The notes below the pieces were generated by a model. That model was given only the letters and a program-made list of their open reading frames with translations. It did not search any database and was not told where the DNA came from. The translations under genes were made by a program, and so were the position numbers. Source: Euperipatoides rowelli (lineage: Eukaryota; Onychophora; Udeonychophora; Euonychophora; Peripatopsidae). From it: 12,609 nt of DNA. The stretch lies in assembly GCA_003024985.2 (NCBI GenBank), contig PXIH01S0001417.1; one strand, given 5' to 3'. Positions 7,560 through 12,609 of the stretch are shown here, in pieces. The first letter of the stretch is position 1, and every line of letters begins with the position of its first letter.

Positions 7560-8255
7560 ATATATTTTTTCATCAAATAATTTACTCAGCAAGGGTGTGT
7601 TATTTTAGGCTATTTATCCAGCAGTATGTATTCTTTCTCTCTCTTTTTTTGCCTTTTGTGATATCTTTATCCCTGTTGAATTACTAACTTTAACACTTGC
7701 TATTTTGCAATGATAGTAAAACATATGTATCTTTTTAAAATATTTATGGAATATACTTTCTGCGATTAACATTATTCTATATTGGCCTATTTTTTTATAA
7801 AAAAAATATTAGACTTCTTTTCATGCACACGTATTCCATTTAACATGTCTCGACAAGTTAACTGAAAACAGCTTTTGAAATAGAATGTTAAATATAATTG
7901 ACTACTTTTAATTATATTTATATTCTTTTCCATATTTATGAATAACTAAATATCTAAATAATAAATAATGATTATAAGTTTTATTTTCTATTTTTGCACT
8001 ATTCTTATAATAATAAATTGTAATTGCTTTCGGAAACTCTTGAATCTGCTCACAGCACCAACTTATATAACTCTCTTCTTACGAGATTCGATAATAACTT
8101 AGTGGGAACTGGACCTTTTTATATAGAAGGGAGAGGGGATTTAGGATAGTATAGAACAACGTGACATGTACACTATAATAAAAAAACTAATTTAATAATT
8201 TAGCAATATAAACAAACATCATCGAAGTGCACTATTTCAAACTATTAGTTTATAT
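7560..8255. other. AT-rich DNA, nothing recognised
   Basis: About 700 bases of AT-rich sequence with short direct words such as AATAATAAATAATG but no coding motif, no clear inverted ends and no RNA gene. A purine-rich patch AGAAGGGAGAGGGG lies near 8125-8140 and is isolated. Confidence 0.5.
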
Positions 8256-8500
8256 GAGGCCTGTCCCCAAAATATTCGGTTTCACAATTGGCCTTGCTTA
8301 CTAGTAACTTAACTCTAAGGTCATCGAGTCCATGTGAGAAGGTTCCTGAGCTCGGAGGTTGGACGGAGGGTGCTCTAGGGTTTTCCGTAGCGATTGCCTG
8401 CTGATTCAGTCTCTTTGGTGTCTCCTGTGATTAATTCCATCCTAATCCAAAATGTTCTTCGTGAGAGTGGTCGCTTTCTCTCATTCAACAAAGTCCTAAA
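8256..8500 (+). mobile_element. Possible left end of a mariner-like DNA transposon, decayed
   Basis: GAGGCCTGTCCCCAAAATAT begins at 8256 directly after TATAT; many Tc1/mariner elements insert at TA and have ends of the form GAGGTCTGTCC-A-AAAGTAT. The next 200 bases are distinctly less AT-rich than the flanks and contain TCTCTTTGGTGTCTCCTGTG at about 8410-8429, just where a mariner 5' leader and first codons would be. The following frame reads NSILIQNVLRESGRFLSFNK, which fits a mariner N-terminus only loosely. I did not find the matching right end, so the element is truncated or the call is wrong. Confidence 0.35.
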
Positions 8501-8606
8501 TTTAGGGATAAGGGGGCATAATTTAACGCTTAGCAAACTTAAAGTAACATCCTACATATTTTTTTTTAATATATCAGTTTATATTTGGTATAATCTTATT
8601 AGATGA

Positions 8607-9332
8607 TTTTCACACTTCTTCAAAGCTTTCTATTGACTTTTTAATTATTCTCCAATGATGTCCCTAGGCATTCTAGATTATCTTCTTTAGGCTAATTCTG
8701 TGTATAAAGTTTTTGTTTACTTTTAATTAAATATTTTATAAATTAGGATTATTAATAAAAATTAAATAATTTTTTTTATAGCATTTTCTTTTGATTACTT
8801 TTTTATATACATTATAGGGTATATAAGGGTCTTCCCTTAGTCCATTCTCCAATCTTTTAATCTTTTACTGCTAGGGTTTCATATATATAGCCTCTCTATT
8901 ATAATAGTACAAGATCTGAAAAAATAAACTTTACCATCAATGCATATTATTTCACTGACTCACTTGTATGAAAAACAACAAACTTTATAAGAAACTAATA
9001 CCGAGACTTGAGATTAATGAAAATATTATATGAACTGACAAACAAGAAAGATTTAAAATTGTATATGTTGAGTTCTATTAAAGATTACGAAGATGCATTA
9101 CAGAAAACTCATGAGCATTCACCTGTGATTTAGTATAAAAAAAAAACAATTGAGGGAAACAAAAGTTTGAAGAAAACTAAACAAAAGTTAATGATTGGAA
9201 AAAAAATAAAAGCAATATAACCAAAAGATATTAACATTATTAGAATAGAAACAGATAACATATAACCCAAAGTGTTGAATGCTATCAAGATGGGTCAGAT
9301 GATAACATTAAGAAGCAAAAGAAGACAAAAAT
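8607..9332. other. AT-rich DNA; right part may belong to a decayed LINE
   Basis: No gene is supported. The left part, to about 8940, is AT-rich with TATATA words. From about 8970 on, plus-strand codons rich in K, N and I, interrupted by stops, precede the LINE fossil in the same orientation. They may be the connecting region before its reverse transcriptase, but no motif proves it. Confidence 0.35.
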
Positions 9333-9461
9333 GATTTGACTGACACAGTGATTGAGGTACTGGATGTATTCACTGAAGAACTAAAACACAAAGTGAAACA
9401 CATGAATGGAAAGGCATCAGGAGATACCATAACAATTGGTATAAAATCAGGTGGGGATGAT
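9333..9461 (+). pseudogene. Fossil fragment of a LINE (non-LTR) reverse transcriptase
   Basis: One frame is open for 43 codons up to a TAG at 9462-9464 and contains MNGKASGDTITIGIKSGGD. This matches the strongly conserved opening block of RTE/jockey-type LINE reverse transcriptases, of the general form K-M-K-x-G-K-A-P-G-x-D-x-I-T-x-E-x-I-K-x-GG. The preceding residues TDTVIEVLDVFTEELKHKV fit the variable lead-in helix. The later catalytic boxes, including the FADD-like motif, are not found downstream, where the DNA runs into a short transposon-like segment at 9543. The piece is a short, non-functional remnant. Confidence 0.6.
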
Positions 9462-9542
9462 TAGAATGCAACTTACATCTGATTATAGCCCAAAGTTATT
9501 AAATATAGAACTTAAGGTTTTCCACTTTGATAAACATGACTC

Positions 9543-9791
9543 CAGTGGCATAGCCAGGTTTTGATGTGACATAGGGGGGGGGGGGTAAATATGTAAAAAA
9601 AATAGGCACCTCAGGATCTGACTAATCTCTAGTGCATTATTTATAAGAAAAATACAAAGCTTACTATAACATCTAGAAGTTACGACTAAAGCCTGTAATT
9701 GTCCATGAGGTGTTTATCCAAATAGAAATAGGCACTGCTGGCATAGTAGGGAAAATTACCTCTGAACCTCCTTTCCCTGGCCACACCCTTG
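9543..9791. mobile_element. Probable 249-bp non-autonomous DNA transposon with diverged inverted ends
   Basis: The left end reads CAGTGGCATAGCCAGG and the inverted right end CAAGGGTGTGGCCAGG, 11 of 16 positions equal. Ends of the type CAGTGGCGTAGCCAGG are common on hAT-like elements in animals (recalled, not searched). The body holds a 12-base G run at 9574-9585 and a word AAATAGGCAC that occurs at 9600 and again at 9726. Flanking 8-base segments do not match each other, so no target duplication supports the exact borders. The two ends could also be two unrelated fragments. Confidence 0.4.
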
Positions 9792-10388
9792 GGTGAAGTA
9801 AAAATCTGGACTAATCTTTTGCCAAACAAAATATAATTTTTTTAAAATTGTTTTTATCTAGGCTATTTCATTTTTTAATATGTGAAAATATGTGACAATG
9901 TTACCAATACGTTAGCTACTTCCTTCTAAGCCTGAGTATATGCTGGGAGAACTGCTAGGCAGACTGAAACAAGTTTGTTCAACTGCTAGCTGAAACACAA
10001 ATCAGCTCCACTGTAAAGAATAAAATAAACTCGAAAGAAACAAGGTCAAGTTGAATTTTTTCTGGTTTTTTTTTTTTCAACATTTTATGACAATAATTAA
10101 ATTGGAGTAAAGCTGACCCTGAGGATAATGAAACTTGATATAAAAACAGGACAGGTTGCCCCCTCAACAATATAATTTCATACGATTCTTCTTACAAGCA
10201 TAAACTATAAAATAACAAAAAAGAATTAAAGGATATCAGTTTGACCACTTGCTAGCTGTGATAAATGGAATGAGATTGGGTAAACCCTGAATGACAAAAT
10301 TTAGGATGCTCATGTTTTTATCACTTAAATCACTAGTGTCCTCACATGTGAAGGTAGCTAAACCTGGAAGTACCAATATAAACAAACT
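9792..10388. other. AT-rich spacer, nothing recognised
   Basis: About 600 bases with a 14-base T run at 10064-10077 and no coding motif. Short open frames on either strand are low in complexity. No inverted ends or RNA gene were seen. Confidence 0.45.
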
Positions 10389-10396
10389 ATGGTGTC
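10389..10396. repeat. Target site duplication, left copy (ATGGTGTC)
   Basis: The same eight bases recur at 10647-10654, directly outside the inverted ends of the short transposon between them. An exact 8-bp duplication is the staggered-cut length of hAT-, P- and Merlin-type transposases. Confidence 0.8.
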
Positions 10397-10646
10397 GATC
10401 AGATTCCGTTATCTTCCCACCAACATAATTAACGTTAGGAGTCGGGCGACAACTAAAATATTGTAACTTGTGGAATTTTTATTTTTCTTGCCGATTTTAG
10501 TATATTTTCTTTACAGTCCTAACCTTACTGTAACCCTGAACCCTGGGATAATCTAAAGGTGAAATATCTTTTGCTAAGCACCAATCTAGATAATTTCAAC
10601 TTACTACTGTCAGCCATATTGGTGGGCAGATAACGGAATCCGACCC
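10397..10646. mobile_element. 250-bp MITE with ~27-bp terminal inverted repeats and 8-bp target duplication
   Basis: The left end contains ATTCCGTTATCT, one mismatch, then CCCACCAA (about 10402-10423). The right end (about 10616-10640) carries the inverted copy with only two or three differences over some 25 bases. Outermost bases are GATCAG at left and CGACCC at right, so inverted right is GGGTCG. The interior has no open frame and includes CCTAACCTTACTGTAACCCTG, which only superficially resembles telomere repeats. Duplication length suggests hAT, Merlin or P; GG at one tip would suit Merlin and argues against hAT, whose tips usually start CA. The class is left open. Confidence 0.8.
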
Positions 10647-10654
10647 ATGGTGTC
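10647..10654. repeat. Target site duplication, right copy (ATGGTGTC)
   Basis: It is identical to the eight bases at 10389-10396 and abuts the right inverted end. The exact identity implies insertion recent enough that these 8 bases have not mutated, although the inverted ends have. Confidence 0.8.
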
Positions 10655-11763
10655 ATTTCCACGTGTTGATAATGTTAAATAATGATAAGTAACCGATGAA
10701 TGCAAAATACCTGCAATCTATAACTACTGTAAATTTGTTATAAAAGTATTACATCTTGTTGGAAACTAAAAAATTAATGTATCTGGGTAAAAAAACCGCT
10801 ATATATTAGAAGTCTATCAAAGAAGAATGCTATTTATAGTAAATTCAAAATACTGTAGGTATTGTATAAATAAAATTTTCTATAAATTATTACTGTTGAC
10901 TAATTCTTGTTTCTGTTATCTTCAGTGACTTAACAAAGATAAAAATTAAAATATCCCATATGATATTTAAAAAAAAACAAGTTGTTTTAAAATATATTTA
11001 GTGAATTGTTGAATGGAGAGAAAGAATAGATTGAACATTGTCAAAGGTGATTTGGAATTGGGAATTTTTATAGTTGGTTATTTGTATATAATTATACACT
11101 ATTATAGTATAAATGATTATTATGTATAGCCTAGCCTACATAATTTTTAGATATATACTTTTTAATTTTAAAATTATTTATTTATTTGACTGTTGTGTAT
11201 GTATTTTTTATTTGTTAAATTGTTTTATATACCGGTACCGTTCTTAAATAAAAACAAATTTTGAAATCCAAACACTAAAATTGGGTTGGGATTTCGATAA
11301 GTATTAATTTATATTTTTTATCGATATATAGCCTATAATTTTTGATTTATTTACTTGGTTACTTGCATACATATTTTTAATTATTTATTTGAGCCTATGT
11401 ACTTAGACTGTTATGACTATGTAGCCTATATTTCACAGAGTTTCTCATAAATTCATTCATTAATTCGGCTGCTTTATGAATATCAATAAATAACTTTATT
11501 GTAAGGGAGCTGGAGTGGGCTGGGGGTGAATTTTTATAATTTAAGACAAAAAAAAAAAAAAAAATCTAAGAATAGCAATTTAGTTAAAAATAAATTTAGG
11601 GGAAAAATTCAATTGATTAATAATGCAAATACCTGTTTATAGATCATCACAATATAGTATGTACATTGTACAGTAACTAATACAAGTACTAAGTTTGCTA
11701 GCCAATATGTTATATTAATTTCTGGGATTCTTATATAATGCTAATGTAAATTGCCAATTAGGC

Positions 11764-11764
<1 letters not shown>
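10655..11764. other. AT-rich DNA, nothing recognised
   Basis: About 1.1 kb of mostly A and T. Words such as TAGCCTA recur (near 11128, 11330, 11391 and 11421) but form no ordered array. A 17-base A run lies at 11548-11564, downstream of a G-rich patch (GGAGTGGGCTGGGGG); it could be the tail of a retroposed sequence, but no body could be defined. No gene is supported. Confidence 0.5.

Positions 11765-11794
<30 letters not shown>
11765..11794 (+). repeat. (ATT)10 microsatellite
   Basis: There are ten uninterrupted ATT units. The last unit overlaps the outer two bases of the left arm of the long inverted repeat, so hairpin and microsatellite abut without a gap. Confidence 0.95.
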
Positions 11795-12057
11795 GTGAAC
11801 AAAATTGACAACTATAATGTGAAGCGATTTTTAAAACTAAAGTCTAAAATCAATACTTTAGTTATTTTTAATCATTTAAAGCATAAATTACACACAGCTA
11901 ATTTTAATAATGCTAATGATTAAAACCAGAATAGTTGGCCCCTCAGGATGGCCATTTCGACTAATATACTATAAATGATTAAAAATAACTAAAGTATTGA
12001 TTTTAGACTTTAGTTTTAAAAATCGCTTCACATTATAGTTGTCAATTTTGTTCACAA
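11793..12057. repeat. Perfect 86-bp inverted repeat with a 93-bp loop
   Basis: The left arm (11793-11878) and the right arm (11972-12057) are exact reverse complements over all 86 bases, by direct comparison. The arms begin TTGTGAACAAAATTGACAAC and include GAAGCGATTTTTAAAAC. The loop (11879-11971) holds ATTACACACAGC and GGCCCCTCAGGATGGCC and no open frame. Possible readings are a foldback-type DNA transposon, the source of a hairpin RNA processed into small RNAs, or an inverted duplication arising during replication or assembly. Neighbouring elements are heavily mutated, so full identity between arms suggests young age or ongoing gene conversion. No transposase end or duplicated target is obvious. 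Confidence 0.95.
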
Positions 12058-12097
12058 CAATTTGGAGGGTGAAGCTAGATGAGAGACCCCTTTCACA

Positions 12098-12347
12098 ATT
12101 ATTATTATTATTATCATCAGCAGCAGCACCATAATCATGAACATATTAGACCAATGGTGCCATTGCCATCATATTTATCAGTTTGATTATGATTATTACA
12201 TTTTTATTACCATTATGATTATTATCATTTTCATTATCAGCCTTTTTCTAATTTTCTTCAATATCAATTTCTTTTTTTTCTCATTACTATCTTTATCATC
12301 ATCTTTATTATCACACTCTTTCATTATTATTATCAATTTATTCTTAT
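12098..12347 (+). repeat. Degenerate ATT/ATC/CAG simple-sequence tract
   Basis: It starts with (ATT)5 and ATCATCAGCAGCAGCACC, then continues as an imperfect mixture of ATT, ATC and pyrimidine-rich words. An 88-codon open frame across it is rich in I, F and S and is a low-complexity by-product. The same ATT motif borders the left arm of the perfect hairpin, so the two tracts may once have been one microsatellite split by the hairpin. Confidence 0.7.
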
Positions 12348-12580
12348 TGGGGGTTAAAGGGTTATTTAAGGCTCATTTATACTTCTACGAAACAGGTCTC
12401 TGATCCGTTTGGATCCATCTCATAAACGGAAAGGTATGTGTAAATTTGTTCACAGCTTTCTGCATGGTTTAGCCTGCAATCATTGAAATTGCTCTGTACA
12501 ATAGCCAATCATATTCCTCTTATTTCCAACAGTTGTTATGGGTGTTTAGTTTCAAAAAGAATTCCAATAAACGTCTAGTA
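12348..12580. other. Less AT-rich flank with a possible Harbinger-like end
   Basis: No gene is seen. After TTATTTAA, GGCTCATTTATACTTCTACG starts at about 12370, similar to ends I associate with PIF/Harbinger elements, which duplicate a 3-bp TAA/TTA target. GATCCGTTTGGATCC near 12402-12416 is a near palindrome. No matching right end is found inside the window. Confidence 0.25.
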
Positions 12581-12609
12581 CAGTGATGTCCAACTGAAAT
12601 TGTTTGTCG
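12581..12609 (+). mobile_element. Possible hAT-like terminal repeat, cut by the window edge
   Basis: CAGTGATGTCCAACTG starts at 12581. Ends of the type CAGTGGTGTCCAA are frequent on hAT elements in animal genomes (recalled). Only 29 bases are present, so neither the second end nor a target duplication can be checked. Confidence 0.3.

Noticed and set aside
7127-7576. 149-codon open frame on the minus strand
   Set aside because: It runs across the purine-rich repeat and the direct-repeat block; its S/L/I-rich composition follows from the repeat and no protein motif is present.
8821-8845. TATATAAGGG as a gene promoter
   Set aside because: A TATA-like word is expected by chance at this base composition, and no coding region follows.
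10516-10548. Telomere-like CCTAACC...TAACCCTGAACCC words
   Set aside because: They are imperfect, very short, and lie inside the MITE; there is no array.
11765-12347. CRISPR-like array of repeats
   Set aside because: The repeats are a microsatellite and one inverted pair; there are no regularly spaced direct repeats, and the context is eukaryotic.
12137-12403. 88-codon plus-strand frame rich in I and F, resembling a membrane protein
   Set aside because: It is a translation of the degenerate ATT/ATC tract; hydrophobicity comes from the codons ATT, ATC and TTT.

Overview
The window looks like a non-coding, transposon-rich piece of an animal nuclear genome, probably an invertebrate. It is strongly AT-rich. 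It holds no intact long gene, no bacterial-style gene packing and no rRNA or tRNA that I could recognise. It does hold several decayed eukaryotic mobile elements, microsatellites and a few unresolved bases (N). The species cannot be named from the sequence. The mixture of Ty3/gypsy, hAT-like, mariner-like and LINE remnants, plus a cysteine-rich protein family common in invertebrate genomes, fits an arthropod, mollusc or similar animal.

Left third (1-4007, minus strand): a dead Ty3/gypsy-type LTR retrotransposon reading right to left. In sense order there is an AT-rich leader or LTR-like stretch (3478-4007), gag (3477-2229), a linker made of degenerate ~129-bp (43-codon) tandem repeats (2135-1555), a retropepsin with a D-S-G-S active site (1594-1023), a protease-RT connector (1030-851) and the first half of reverse transcriptase with the YLDD catalytic motif (847-86). 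Several frameshifts and stop codons break every domain. RNase H and integrase are missing because the RT is cut near base 85 by a GC-rich piece resembling a hAT-type transposon end; no second LTR is visible.

Middle (4000-9800): a broken plus-strand copy of a widespread, unnamed invertebrate protein family with a GCDTT-type motif and a CXC-like cysteine cluster (4221-4957); a possible THAP zinc-finger fragment (5685-5889); a purine-rich tract, a pair of imperfect direct repeats and a GC-richer island (7102-7515); a possible mariner-type end (from 8256); a LINE reverse-transcriptase fossil (9333-9461); and a probable short terminal-inverted-repeat element (9543-9791). The DNA between these is AT-rich and featureless.

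Right end (10389-12609): a well-bounded non-autonomous DNA transposon (10397-10646) with ~27-bp imperfect inverted ends and an exact 8-bp target duplication; a perfect 86-bp inverted repeat with a 93-bp loop (11793-12057) set against an (ATT)10 microsatellite; a long degenerate ATT/ATC tract; and possible ends of two further DNA transposons near the window edge. Nothing indicates a cooperating gene system. The perfect hairpin is the least decayed and least explained structure here.
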